A DNA stretch of 45,223 nucleotides from Nostoc spongiaeforme FACHB-130 (GCF_014698475.1 NZ_JACJTB010000052.1:1-45223), one strand, 5' to 3'. Shown: positions 1 through 8,240, counted from the first letter of the stretch. A program made the numbers and translations. Notes: generated by a model from the sequence alone, not told the origin.

Positions 1-40
1 CAGCACTTTCTTGAACTTCTAGATTGAAAGGGCGTGCCAT
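1..40 (-). mobile_element. Start of an IS630-like transposase (partial, runs off the left edge)
   Basis: A minus-strand ATG at 38-40 is preceded by a good ribosome binding site (GAGGAAG, complement of 43-49). It opens a frame reading MARPFNLEVQESA before the window ends. This opening resembles the start of the helix-turn-helix half of cyanobacterial IS630-type transposases, but only 13 codons are visible, so the family call is tentative. The transposase promoter and inverted repeat would have to lie in 41 to about 120, which is also where the neighbouring Uma2 gene loses its normal start. Confidence 0.5.
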
Positions 41-66
41 TGCTTCCTCATGAGTCTTTTTCTTCC

Positions 67-594
67 ATGTTCTTTATTCTACAGTTCTATGCACGCTCAT
101 TTAGACTTGGTATTACAGGCTTTTTATCTATACAGTTAGCTGTTCAGTGTTATCAATCACGCCTGCCTTATTTGATACCTAAAACAGCACTAGTTAAGCC
201 AATTGATAGCGAATCTGCCTATTCACCAGATGTATTAATATTAAACCAAACTAATTTGATGAACGAGCCTTTATGGCAACAAGAATCAACTGTGAGCTAT
301 GCAGAATCTATTCCCCTAGTTATTGAGGTCGTAAGTAGTAATTGGCGCGATGATTACTACAAAAAATATGGTGAATATGAGGGAATTGGCATTCGTGAAT
401 ATTGGATTGTAGATTATTTAGGATTAGCTGCTAAAAAGTTTGTTGGCGACCCGAAACAACCGACTATTTCTATTTACTCGTTGGTTGATGATGAGTACCA
501 AGTTAGACAATTTAAAGGTGATGATTACATCCAGTCGCCAACATTCCCAGAGTTAAATTTAACTGCAAAACAAATTTTTCAAGCAGGTAGTTAA
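67..594 (+). CDS. Uma2-family (DUF820) putative endonuclease with displaced 5' end
   Basis: The C-terminal two thirds are a clear Uma2/DUF820 PD-(D/E)XK nuclease-like domain. It has SPDVLILN (candidate metal-binding Asp), IPLVIEVVS with a conserved Glu, NWRDDYYKK, EYWIVDY, and the typical ending SPTFPELNLTAKQIFQAG. The first 30 or so residues (hydrophobic, rich in Phe) do not look like the usual Uma2 start, which normally carries a TLEEFL-type segment. The frame stays open up to 34, where it overlaps the transposase start, so the true start is uncertain; the second in-frame Met at 67 is used here. The likely explanation is that an insertion sequence replaced the original 5' end, leaving a truncated gene. 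Uma2 genes are abundant in cyanobacteria and their biological role is unsettled. The 3' end meets the convergent aldo/keto reductase gene stop to stop. Confidence 0.6.
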   Translation: MFFILQFYARSFRLGITGFLSIQLAVQCYQSRLPYLIPKTALVKPIDSESAYSPDVLILNQTNLMNEPLWQQESTVSYAESIPLVIEVVSSNWRDDYYKKYGEYEGIGIREYWIVDYLGLAAKKFVGDPKQPTISIYSLVDDEYQVRQFKGDDYIQSPTFPELNLTAKQIFQAGS

Positions 595-1541
595 TTCAAC
601 CAAGGACGAGTAATTTTTTCTATTTCTGCGATTTCATCATTATTTAATGTCCAACCTAAGGCACCAGCATTTTGTTTGACTTGTTCGGCTGTTTTTACGC
701 CAGCGATGGGAATCACATTACCTTGGGCAATTAACCAGTTTAGTGCGACTTGCGCCGGGGTGCGATCGCGTTTTTCTCCAATCTCACGTAATAAAGATAT
801 CACTGGGGCAATTTTTTCCAAGCCTTCTTTACCAAATTTTGGGTCTATCTTTCTAGCACCGCTTAATTTTTCGAGATTTTCCGGCGTGTATTTACCTGTG
901 AGTAATCCTTGGGCTAGAGGACTGTAAGCTAAAATTGTCACACCAAGCTCACGGGCAGTTGCAATAATACCGCTACTTTCTACTTGGCGCGTAAGTAGAG
1001 AATAACGTACTTGGTTGACTGCTAAAGGAACGCCCCTCACTGCTAATATTTGATGGGCTTCTCGCATTTGGGCGGCTGAGTAATTACTAACACCGACTGC
1101 GGCAATTCTGCCTCGCTGCACTTCATCGGCTAAGGTGTTCATCAGTGTTTCTTGACTCAAAAAGAAAGCAAACGGCCAATGCACTTGATACAGTTCAATT
1201 CTCTCTAGTTGCAGACGCTTGAGGCTTTCTGTTAAGGCATCACTCACAGATTGTCCGGTAAATCGCCAAGGCAGAGGGCCGAATTTTGTGGCAACTTGCA
1301 CAGGTTGGGTCGTTTGTTTAATGAATTGCCCTAAAAATTTTTCTGACAGTCCCATTCCATAAACTTCGGCGGTATCAAAAAAAGTAACACCCGCTTCTAA
1401 CGCTGCTGTAAAGGCTGCTTGTAATTGTTCGGGGCCGTAGTCACTGCCATAATTCCAAAACAGTTTATCGCCCCAAGCCCAAGTTCCTATACATAAGGGT
1501 GGAACAGTCGGGACATTTTTGCCTAATGTGATAGTTTCCAC
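591..1541 (-). CDS. Aldo/keto reductase
   Basis: This 316-residue protein has the size and motif order of an NAD(P)H-dependent aldo/keto reductase with a TIM-barrel fold. The catalytic tetrad is visible as D56 and Y61 (in FFDTAEVYG), K86 (in VATKFG) and H121 (in QVHWP). The cofactor region near the C terminus contains AGVKTAEQVKQN, which matches the family's phosphate-binding segment. These enzymes reduce carbonyl compounds in the cytoplasm, and the natural substrate cannot be read from sequence. The gene appears to stand alone: it is convergent with the Uma2 gene, and there is about 110 bp to the next gene upstream. The start ATG gives the usual short strand before the LGIGTWAWG-like segment. 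The frame is complete with no damage. Confidence 0.9.
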   Translation of the reverse strand: METITLGKNVPTVPPLCIGTWAWGDKLFWNYGSDYGPEQLQAAFTAALEAGVTFFDTAEVYGMGLSEKFLGQFIKQTTQPVQVATKFGPLPWRFTGQSVSDALTESLKRLQLERIELYQVHWPFAFFLSQETLMNTLADEVQRGRIAAVGVSNYSAAQMREAHQILAVRGVPLAVNQVRYSLLTRQVESSGIIATARELGVTILAYSPLAQGLLTGKYTPENLEKLSGARKIDPKFGKEGLEKIAPVISLLREIGEKRDRTPAQVALNWLIAQGNVIPIAGVKTAEQVKQNAGALGWTLNNDEIAEIEKITRPWLN

Positions 1542-1649
1542 GATCGCAATATCTACACGTTTACATTTCTTTACTTTTTTAGTGTAGCGTTAAGGACAAA
1601 AAGGCGAATAGGGCATTAGATATAGTTAATTAGGCAAAATTTTTCTGTT

Positions 1650-2078
1650 TTACTGAGTCCAATCCTCTAATACCAAGTCGGGAATTTGAGAAAAATCCTT
1701 ATGGTTACGACTCACCATCACTGCATTTGTCGAAAGAGCAATCGCAGCTATTCGTAAATCTTTTTGTAGTCTTTTCTTATTTAATTGTTGGTTTTCTCTG
1801 AGTAACTTTTCATAGCAACTGTAGGCAGAATTGTCAAAGTTAAGTATTCTCACTCCTTTGAAATACTCTTGAGTAGTCCAAAGTTTTGTATAAAGGTTTA
1901 CTAAATTTTTAGATTCAGTCCGGTCATTAATTTTGACTACCCAACCGTTAAAAATTTCTTGGACTGTGACAATTGTGATAGCCAAATTAGGATAAACTTG
2001 AGCAACTTTAGATATGACAGCTTGGTTTCCTTGAAGTAACAGCGAAACATGGTCTGTATCGAGTATATAAAGACTCAT
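1650..2078 (-). CDS. VapC-type PIN-domain toxin
   Basis: This 142-residue PIN-domain protein is a likely ribonuclease toxin. It opens with MSLYILDTDHVSLL, giving the first acidic pair D7/D9 of the PIN active site. A conserved Glu follows in TVQEIFNGW. The C-terminal half carries KDLRIAAIAL and NHKDFSQIP, the usual later acidic positions. The small protein encoded 36 bp upstream on the same strand (2115-2456) is a probable antitoxin partner, giving the order antitoxin then toxin. All acidic active-site positions expected for the family seem present, so the toxin looks intact. Its RNA target cannot be predicted. Confidence 0.82.
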   Translation of the reverse strand: MSLYILDTDHVSLLLQGNQAVISKVAQVYPNLAITIVTVQEIFNGWVVKINDRTESKNLVNLYTKLWTTQEYFKGVRILNFDNSAYSCYEKLLRENQQLNKKRLQKDLRIAAIALSTNAVMVSRNHKDFSQIPDLVLEDWTQ

Positions 2079-2114
2079 CCTACATTTCTCTAGTTAAATG
2101 GCACCCTCAGCTAT

Positions 2115-2456
2115 TTAATCTTCATCTACTGCGTTACGTTCTGCTCTAAGACTATCGGCAATTTCAGTAAAATCTGTATCATCTTTAAATACACCTGCAA
2201 ATTTCATCCAGGAATTTTCTACTTCGCTTTGATTTAACGAAATTTCTACTGGAATAATTTCTGTCTTTTCCAGACGAGTTGACAAAAGTTTTTTTAATTC
2301 TTGTACAGCTTGTTCTTGAGTCGGTGCTTCAATCCGAGTGTTGGGAAATTCCAAGACAGAAGCTAAGAAATTTCCTGCATCACTACGTTCTAGTAAAATG
2401 TGTAAATTTAAATTTCCTGATTGAGATAAATATGCGGAAGATAAATTGATAAGCAT
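2115..2456 (-). CDS. Probable antitoxin partner of the VapC toxin
   Basis: This 113-residue protein lies directly upstream of the PIN toxin and is probably co-transcribed with it. The N-terminal half (LNLHILLERSDAGNFLASVLEFPNTRIEAPTQ..., cited in part) resembles the HicB-like fold seen in many antitoxins. The C-terminal segment WMKFAGVFKDDTDFTEIADS resembles the toxin-binding tail of VapB-like antitoxins, in which a short amphipathic stretch ends in an acidic/Arg segment. No classical DNA-binding motif is obvious. The role as antitoxin is inferred from position, size and the C-terminal tail. As in other such pairs, autoregulation through the promoter upstream of 2456 is plausible but was not seen directly. 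Confidence 0.65.
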   Translation of the reverse strand: MLINLSSAYLSQSGNLNLHILLERSDAGNFLASVLEFPNTRIEAPTQEQAVQELKKLLSTRLEKTEIIPVEISLNQSEVENSWMKFAGVFKDDTDFTEIADSLRAERNAVDED

Positions 2457-2616
2457 ATATTTGCATAGAGGAATATTGAAAAATAACTTATTCTTCTACA
2501 AAGACTAGTTTAACTGAAATTAAGCTGTGTCAGTCTTTTGATGAAGTCAGCTATATATAAAGCTTCACTGCACTGCTACATTGCTATTTTAAGCCGTTCA
2601 ATTACCACATCAAGGT

Positions 2617-2692
2617 CAGGCGATCACTTGATTGCAACTACCGCAATTTACCACCAGTTGACTTTAGCTACCGCCGATAACAAAAAATTTAC
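2617..2692 (+). pseudogene. Remnant of a second vapC-like PIN-domain gene
   Basis: The plus strand reads GDHLIATTAIYHQLTLATAD followed by NKKF. This is the C-terminal signature of VapC PIN domains, in which DxLIAATAxxxxLxLxTxDxxxF carries the last acidic residues. The sequence on either side does not continue as a PIN domain and there is no N-terminal half, so this is a decayed fragment, on the opposite strand from the intact VapC gene nearby. A longer open frame (2538-2798) covers it but has no other recognisable content. Confidence 0.55.
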
Positions 2693-2729
2693 GTTTGATT
2701 GTTATAGCCGGAGTGCGATCGCTCTTTAC

Positions 2730-4529
2730 CTATGTATACTTGGAAAAACGTTGGAAAAGGTCTGTATATTCTTCAATTTTAATTTCATCGATATTTGACC
2801 CTAGACGTTGATAAAATTTTCCATCATACGGTACAGGTTCTCCAGCCTTTAAGCAAAATATAACTACACATTTATCATAATAACGAACTATTCTAATTTC
2901 TCTACCTATAGCGTCTTTAATTGCTTGAGGAATAGGTTCTGATTTAATTTGTTGAATTATCCAGCGATAAAAGTTATCAAGATTTCCTTGTAATCTGTTT
3001 GCTTCATGTTCTATTCCTGTTATCTTAAAATTTTTATAATCAACTGGCTCAATATTATGTAATTCTTTTATCCTTTGTGCTGTCTGATCGTTATCTGCTA
3101 CTCCAACACAAATATAACCAGTTGCATTAGGAGAATGATTCGCCATTGCAGTTAGAGTTTGAATTATTTTGCTAAAACTTCTTTGGTCAAATGCTCCTGT
3201 TCGATTAAGTTGTGTAAAACCTTGTTTAAAATCATATAAAGCTTGTTCAGTTTTTGATTGAGTTAGTAAAGTTTCAAACTCTGTCAACCATGAATCTTTA
3301 GCAGGATCGTTATTATCTCTTTTTTTAAAAAATTTTCTAATAATACCTTTAACTTTGTCAATATTACGCCTTTTATTTTGATAGCTCCATGTCGGCCCGC
3401 TTGTAGTATTTATATCATTATTGATATTTTTTAAAGATTTTACTAATCCATCATAATCAGTTATTTCCATTTTTTCTGTAACTACTAAATCATAAAAACT
3501 TAAAAATATTATTTGAAAAGGGCGAGGCATATAATTAAGATTATTCAAACTAATTAATTCACAAAAGTTTTTATTAGATTCTTTTAATACTTCTCGAATA
3601 TGGTTATAAATAATCATAAACTGTTTTTTGATAAAATCAGGCTGTTTTAACACTAGTAAAGTTTCTATCTTTTCCTGATTTTCACCATTTTTAAAACCAT
3701 AATATTCATCTAACACAGAAGCACTACTTTTGGGTATTTCAGGGTAAAATATAATATAGGCAACAATATTAGCAACAATTTGTTCATCTTCTGACTGCCT
3801 AAGCATTTGTTTAGTTAATATTTTATTTCTTACCCAAAAAATATTATCAATCTTAATCCCATATTCGAGTTGTTTATTTGTAATACTAATTTTTTTCATC
3901 TCGTTAAGAAGAACAATATCTGAAGCTGATGCGTCTGATCTTATTTCACTTGAAATTACTCTTACTAAATTAGCAAATTTAGAAGTCGCTCCTGCTGAAC
4001 GCAACTCCTGTTTTGATAGATGTTTACCATTAGAGTTTATTCTTCTAAAGATTTCGTCAACTTTATCATTATCATCGAATGAATAAACTGAGATAGGAAG
4101 AATATAACTGCCTATTATTTCACAGTATTCTCTTTCAAGAACAGGATTTTTTTGTACCAGTTTTTCTTGATCTAATCTGGATTTTGATTCCACCATTGTT
4201 TGCAGGTCAAAATATTTACCATCAATATCAAATTCTCCTTCGATAAAGGCAGTAATAGCATTTAATCTTTGCATCCCATCAATGATTTCAAATACGGATT
4301 TTTTGTCTTTTTCTGTTTCTGCTAATAAGATAATAGGGACAGGAAACCCTTGCAAAATTGAATCTATAAAAGCTCTTTTTTCTTCTATAGTCCAAACCAA
4401 CTTTCTTTGATATCTTCTGTTAGCGTAAAAAAGATTATTTACATAAAAATTGTAAATTCTTTGTATACTTTCGCTTCTAATTGAAAGCTCTCTTTGAACA
4501 GGAGATGATTGAATATTTGTTGTACTCAT
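2730..4529 (-). CDS. DUF262 + AlbA_2 (Schlafen-like) fusion, putative restriction/defence protein
   Basis: The 599-residue protein (start ATG at 4527-4529) has two domains. Residues about 20-280 are DUF262 (GmrS/ParB-like): RRYQRKLVW at 38-46, the signature DGMQR at 84-88, and RRINSNGKHLSKQELR. Residues about 425-590 look like an AlbA_2/Schlafen-type domain: YDFKQGF near 432-438, TAMANHSPNATGYICVGVAD near 459-478, and FYQRLGSN near 572-579. The last matches the family's conserved Y-x-R-x-G-S turn. In GmrSD type IV restriction enzymes DUF262 is joined to an HNH domain (DUF1524), which is absent here. The frame is open a further 35 codons upstream, but that part is low-complexity Phe/Ile and unlikely to be translated. 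Base composition looks clearly A+T richer than the neighbours, which suggests transfer. A role in nucleic-acid defence is inferred. Confidence 0.8.
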   Translation of the reverse strand: MSTTNIQSSPVQRELSIRSESIQRIYNFYVNNLFYANRRYQRKLVWTIEEKRAFIDSILQGFPVPIILLAETEKDKKSVFEIIDGMQRLNAITAFIEGEFDIDGKYFDLQTMVESKSRLDQEKLVQKNPVLEREYCEIIGSYILPISVYSFDDNDKVDEIFRRINSNGKHLSKQELRSAGATSKFANLVRVISSEIRSDASASDIVLLNEMKKISITNKQLEYGIKIDNIFWVRNKILTKQMLRQSEDEQIVANIVAYIIFYPEIPKSSASVLDEYYGFKNGENQEKIETLLVLKQPDFIKKQFMIIYNHIREVLKESNKNFCELISLNNLNYMPRPFQIIFLSFYDLVVTEKMEITDYDGLVKSLKNINNDINTTSGPTWSYQNKRRNIDKVKGIIRKFFKKRDNNDPAKDSWLTEFETLLTQSKTEQALYDFKQGFTQLNRTGAFDQRSFSKIIQTLTAMANHSPNATGYICVGVADNDQTAQRIKELHNIEPVDYKNFKITGIEHEANRLQGNLDNFYRWIIQQIKSEPIPQAIKDAIGREIRIVRYYDKCVVIFCLKAGEPVPYDGKFYQRLGSNIDEIKIEEYTDLFQRFSKYT

Positions 4530-5025
4530 AACTATTATTTTTCTCTGGATAAAAATTATTTTTGCGAAAAATTCAAAAAAATTAAAATACCCATCCGTGA
4601 TACAACCACCTGCTAAATATAATTTCTGAATCAACTAAGAGGTGCGAACAATCACAATTGTTTGTAGCTTGGATGGAATACAGTTTAACCCAACAAACAA
4701 TATTGGGAAACATCAAGTTTCTCAACCACAATATCTCACAAGAGTGTTCTTGCTTTGCTTTTTTAGCTATTGCGTATTATGTAAATAATTTTACTTAAGC
4801 CCTTTAGATTTTTGCAAGTGGCTAACAAAGTAGGGCTGCCATAAATCCTTCAAAAAGTATCTGGAGTACCCTGCTACCTAGTCCTGACTCCATTCAAGCG
4901 ATGAAAGCACCTCTACCACCAAACCCAGAAATTACTGCGCCGAAATAGCTGGGTTTTTGGAATATCGAACAGTTTATCTTTAATTAAAGAGAGACTATTT
5001 TGGTAAACCATCAGAAAAAACAGTT
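4530..5025. other. Intergenic region between divergent DUF262 and BCD-transporter genes
   Basis: About 500 bp without a convincing gene, lying between two divergent genes and so holding both promoters. The 3' part is C/T-rich without a long frame. A GTA-N8-TAC palindrome lies at 4781-4794. No tRNA, repeat array or terminator was recognised. Confidence 0.6.
4781..4794 (+). promoter_or_regulatory. Candidate NtcA-type site (GTA-N8-TAC)
   Basis: The sequence GTA AATAATTT TAC fits the cyanobacterial nitrogen regulator NtcA consensus GTA-N8-TAC. A TAGATT -10-like box begins only 10 bp downstream, closer than the spacing of about 22 bp usual for NtcA-activated promoters. The gene starts some 230 bp further on. 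This is a motif match only. Confidence 0.2.
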
Positions 5026-6459
5026 ATGGCAAGCGGTGAAGTGTTTGATAGTGAAACAAAATACCCAGTTGCGCCAAGGGTCAATTTACCGACTATGTTT
5101 CGGCTTGGCTTGTTTCAAATGGGGCTGAGTATGATGTCGATTTTGACTCTGGGAGTACTCAACAGGGTCATGATTCAAGAAATAGCGATTCCGGCGACGT
5201 TGGTAGCGTTGGTGCTGGCTTTACCTGCGTTTGTGTCGCCTTCGCGGATTTGGTTTGGTCAGATATCGGATGCGAAGCCTTTGTGGGGTTATCACCGGAC
5301 AGCTTATGTATGGGTAGGGGCGGCGATATTTGCGATCGCGGCTTTTTTAGCGGTACAAGTAATGTGGCAGTTAAATAATGCTGCAAGTATTTCTGGTGGC
5401 TGGACTTGGACAACTGACACTATCAGCTGGACTGCGCTGCTATCTTTAATTTTTGCAATTTACGGTTTGGCAATTTGCGCTAGTGGTACAGCTTTCGCGG
5501 CTTTATTGGTGGATGTGTCGGAAGAAGATAACCGTTCTAAAGTCGTGGGTGTAGTTTGGTCAATGCTGATGGTGGGAATCATTGTCGGCGCAATTATTAG
5601 TTCTAGCTTACTCAGGCAATTAACTCCAGAAGCAACTCCAGAAACATTACAGGCATCAATCAACCGATTATTTACAATTGTGCCAGCGATTGTCTTTGGA
5701 TTGGCGATCGCAGCCACATTCGGTGTTGAAAAAAAATACTCCCAATACGCCAACCGTTCTACATTAGTCAACCGCGAAGACAGCATCACTCTAAATGCAG
5801 CGTGGAAAATCTTAACCGCCAGTCCCCAAACAGGTTTGTTTTTCACCTTTTTGGTGGTGATGACGCTGTGCTTGTTTATGCAAGACCCAATTTTAGAACC
5901 TTATGCGGGTCAGGTGTTTAAAATGCCTTTGGCGGAAAGCACCAAATTGAATATTTATTACGGTATGGGTTTGCTAGTTGCTTACGCTGTGGCTGGATTT
6001 TTGATTGTGCCACGTTTGGGTAAACGCCGCAGCGCCAGGTTAGGTTGTATGTTGGTGGCTTTATGTGCCGCATTGCTAGGAATTTCGGGATTTACAGCCA
6101 ATGTAGCTTTCTTAAAATTTGGGTTGGTGTTGTTTGGTTTAGCGACTGGTTTCTTAACTACAGCAGCAATTAGCTTGATGTTGGATTTAACCGCCGCCGA
6201 AGCCGCCGGGACGTTTATTGGTGCGTGGGGACTGGCGCAGTCGATTTCTAGGGGTCTTGCCGTGGTAATTGGCGGTACACTTTTGGATATTGGTCGCAGA
6301 ACTTTGCCCAGTTTGGAACTAGCTTATGGGCTGGTTTTTGCCTTAGAAGCAGTGGGAATGGTACTTTCAATTGGTTTCCTCAACCGCGTCAACATTACAG
6401 AATTTCAAACTAGTACCAAGCAAGCGATCGCATCTGTCTTAGAAAGCGATCTAGACTAA
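5026..6459 (+). CDS. BCD-family (PucC-like) MFS transporter
   Basis: This 477-residue membrane protein has about twelve hydrophobic segments. It matches the bacteriochlorophyll delivery (BCD/PucC) branch of the major facilitator superfamily: FRLGLFQMGLSMMSILTLGVLNRVMI at the N terminus (cited in part), then SPSRIWFGQISDAKPLWGYHR, a recognisable family signature after TM2. The family is associated with (bacterio)chlorophyll or light-harvesting complex assembly in the photosynthetic membrane, and cyanobacterial members are thought to handle chlorophyll or its proteins. The specific substrate is inferred. The gene is monocistronic or first of a unit, and is followed by an A/T-rich inverted heptamer array that could act as a terminator. 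HIP1 palindromes lie inside the gene, consistent with a resident gene. Confidence 0.85.
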   Translation: MASGEVFDSETKYPVAPRVNLPTMFRLGLFQMGLSMMSILTLGVLNRVMIQEIAIPATLVALVLALPAFVSPSRIWFGQISDAKPLWGYHRTAYVWVGAAIFAIAAFLAVQVMWQLNNAASISGGWTWTTDTISWTALLSLIFAIYGLAICASGTAFAALLVDVSEEDNRSKVVGVVWSMLMVGIIVGAIISSSLLRQLTPEATPETLQASINRLFTIVPAIVFGLAIAATFGVEKKYSQYANRSTLVNREDSITLNAAWKILTASPQTGLFFTFLVVMTLCLFMQDPILEPYAGQVFKMPLAESTKLNIYYGMGLLVAYAVAGFLIVPRLGKRRSARLGCMLVALCAALLGISGFTANVAFLKFGLVLFGLATGFLTTAAISLMLDLTAAEAAGTFIGAWGLAQSISRGLAVVIGGTLLDIGRRTLPSLELAYGLVFALEAVGMVLSIGFLNRVNITEFQTSTKQAIASVLESDLD

Positions 6460-6487
6460 TTAAAATTTGGTGTATTGGTATGAGGGT

Positions 6488-6550
6488 AAGGCAAAAGGAA
6501 AAAGGCAAAAGTAAAAAAAATCTTTTACCTTTTTACTTTTAACTTTTTCC
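6488..6550. repeat. Two facing heptamer arrays forming an inverted repeat
   Basis: Four heptamers (AAGGCAA, AAGGAAA, AAGGCAA, AAGTAAA) at 6488-6515 face four of opposite sense (TTTTACC, TTTTTAC, TTTTAAC, TTTTTCC) at 6523-6550. The arms AAAAGTAAAAA (6507-6517) and TTTTTACTTTT (6530-6540) are perfectly complementary, so the RNA could fold into a hairpin 3' of the BCD-transporter gene and may serve as a terminator. It is of the same family as the arrays at 19190-19238. Confidence 0.75.
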
Positions 6551-6577
6551 TTAATTAATTCATTCCCGCGTATTCAA

Positions 6578-7384
6578 ATGAATGATTTTTGGTTAACGGT
6601 GCTTGATTTTGCCCAGACTACAACTACCAGGGTGGGCAAACAACTAATGCAAGATTTTGGACAGGTGCAGGCTTTACAAAAAGCTGATGGTAGTTTGGTA
6701 ACACGCGCTGATAAATGGGCAGATCAAGAAATTCGGGATGCGATCGCCGCTAATTTTTCTGGTTATGGTATTCTCAGCGAAGAAGCTGACAAGACCTTTC
6801 CGGGTACAGAATGGTGTTGGGTAATTGACCCCTTGGATGGGACAACGAATTTTACCCGTGGTATTCCGATTTGGTCGATTTCTTTGGCTTTGCTGTATCA
6901 AGGTACGCCTGTTTTTGGTTATATCCACGTACCGCCATTAGGGCAAACTTTCCACGGTTTTTGGCAAGGTACATCTGGTTTAGCCACACCCACTGGCGCA
7001 TTTCTCAACAATCATCCCATACATACCAGTGCGGATGCTCCCAGCAGTAATCACTTTTTTAACCTTTGTTCCCGCAGTACAGCAGTTATCCAACCAAAAT
7101 TTCCTTGCAAAATTCGGATGTTGGGAGTGGCGAGTTATAACTTTCTCACCGTTGCGACTGGCGCAGTGTTGGGTGGAATTGAAGCGACACCAAAAGTTTG
7201 GGACTTAGCCGGCGCTTGGGTAATTGTGCAAGCGGCTGGTGGGAGTTGGAAGTCTCTCAAGTCTGAGCCATTTCCGTTGATTGCAGGCGAAGATTATAGC
7301 GATCGCTCTTATCCTACTTTAGTTCTCAGCCGTTTAGAATTGGCTCCTGTGTTTGAACCATTTCTCAAAGAGTTGAAAATTTGA
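6578..7384 (+). CDS. Inositol-monophosphatase-family phosphatase
   Basis: The 268-residue protein carries the metal-binding motifs of the IMPase/FIG superfamily: SEEA at 67-70, DPLDGTTNF at 84-92 and WDLAGA at 208-213 with D209. These coordinate the two or three Mg ions used to hydrolyse a small phosphomonoester. Family members include myo-inositol monophosphatase, histidinol-phosphatase (HisN) and PAP phosphatase. The sequence alone does not separate these, although size and motif spacing fit the inositol/histidinol phosphate group rather than the longer CysQ type. The protein would be cytosolic. The gene begins 28 bp after the repeat hairpin and ends in a strong intrinsic terminator, so it is probably transcribed alone. 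Confidence 0.88.
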   Translation: MNDFWLTVLDFAQTTTTRVGKQLMQDFGQVQALQKADGSLVTRADKWADQEIRDAIAANFSGYGILSEEADKTFPGTEWCWVIDPLDGTTNFTRGIPIWSISLALLYQGTPVFGYIHVPPLGQTFHGFWQGTSGLATPTGAFLNNHPIHTSADAPSSNHFFNLCSRSTAVIQPKFPCKIRMLGVASYNFLTVATGAVLGGIEATPKVWDLAGAWVIVQAAGGSWKSLKSEPFPLIAGEDYSDRSYPTLVLSRLELAPVFEPFLKELKI

Positions 7385-7408
7385 CATTCATCAAAACACT
7401 GATAGAAC

Positions 7409-7443
7409 AAGCCTAGACCCATCTTTTGGGTTTAGGCTTTTTT
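7409..7443 (+). terminator. Rho-independent terminator after the IMPase-like gene
   Basis: A perfect 12-bp stem (AAGCCTAGACCC at 7409-7420 with GGGTTTAGGCTT at 7428-7439, allowing one G-T pair) encloses the 7-nt loop ATCTTTT and is followed by a T run. It lies 25 bp after the stop codon. Confidence 0.9.
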
Positions 7444-7557
7444 GCTTTAGTTCACGAAATTATGAATCTAACTCTAATAATCCTGATTGGGTTGAAGACC
7501 TAGTGAAACTTATAAGTTACATAATCTAACCCTGACTCAGTAATCAAACATAGGTGT

Positions 7558-8157
7558 ATGTTATCCAATCTAGAGCTAATCCGTGAGTTCGTAGACAAAA
7601 GCATCCAAAAAAAAGACATTTTATTATCTAACTCTGCTTTAACAGCACAAACCGTCTATAAAACTAATCAACTAACAGCAAAATCTCAAGGTGTAATTGC
7701 TACCGCCAATTTAAATCATCCAGCTTCGGAGTTTTTAGTTCAGCCAAATTCATCTCATTGGGAATCGATAAATCAGACATTATTAGATTATAGTTATCTG
7801 ATCAAAGGCGAGATAGACAATCGCGGTTTTTATCATTATCAATATTGCAAAGTGCCGAAGGGATACCAGATGCACTGTACTCAATCTGTATTGCTATGGC
7901 GTGCTTGGTGGAAATACCGTAAACAGGTTTTAAGAAGTACTATTCCTTTAGATTTGCTCATTCAAAATCGTGATTCTTGGTATCCCATCCGAGATTTGAT
8001 TATTAGTGATGGTTTGCTTTATATCAAAACTTTAGGCAGTGAAATCGCCGTTCATTCCGAAGATTTGATAATTTGGTTAAGTAAATTTGAAATTAATTTC
8101 TCTCAAGAGAAGACTGAATTTGCTCAGGTTGAGAAAAATTTGGCAATGCAGAGTTAA
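7558..8157 (+). CDS. Hypothetical protein (cyanobacterial)
   Basis: I do not recognise a named family. The 199-residue product has no signal peptide and no membrane segment. It is moderately charged with many Tyr and Trp residues in the centre, around HYQYCKVPKGYQMHCTQ and LLWRAWWKYRKQ. The latter suggests a short aromatic/basic helix. A C-terminal charged helix closes the protein. The start at 7558 follows a weak ribosome binding site. Codon use looks like its neighbours and the frame is long and clean, so it is very likely a real gene. It lies alone between the IMPase terminator and the nonamer array that precedes the alcohol dehydrogenase gene. Confidence 0.7.
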   Translation: MLSNLELIREFVDKSIQKKDILLSNSALTAQTVYKTNQLTAKSQGVIATANLNHPASEFLVQPNSSHWESINQTLLDYSYLIKGEIDNRGFYHYQYCKVPKGYQMHCTQSVLLWRAWWKYRKQVLRSTIPLDLLIQNRDSWYPIRDLIISDGLLYIKTLGSEIAVHSEDLIIWLSKFEINFSQEKTEFAQVEKNLAMQS

Positions 8158-8195
8158 ACACAAAGTAATTAGAACAGTCTAAACACCTCCCTTCC

Positions 8196-8240
8196 CTTGT
8201 CTACCTTGTCTCCCTTGTCCTCCTTGTCCCCCTTCCCCAA
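8196..8240 (+). repeat. Array of five 9-bp repeats (CCCTTGTCT type)
   Basis: Five consecutive nonamers read CCCTTGTCT, ACCTTGTCT, CCCTTGTCC, TCCTTGTCC and CCCTTCCCC. The array lies 38 bp after the hypothetical gene and about 50 bp before the dehydrogenase start. A shorter relative in reverse sense (GGGAGACAA, GGGGGACAA) lies near 16987-17005. Confidence 0.8.

Noticed and set aside
4781-4794. A confident NtcA promoter
   Set aside because: The motif fits GTA-N8-TAC, but the -10 spacing is wrong and no nitrogen-related gene follows; kept only as a weak candidate.
5168-5846. Minus-strand frames within the BCD-transporter gene
   Set aside because: Shadows of a strongly coding plus-strand gene with no homology-like features.
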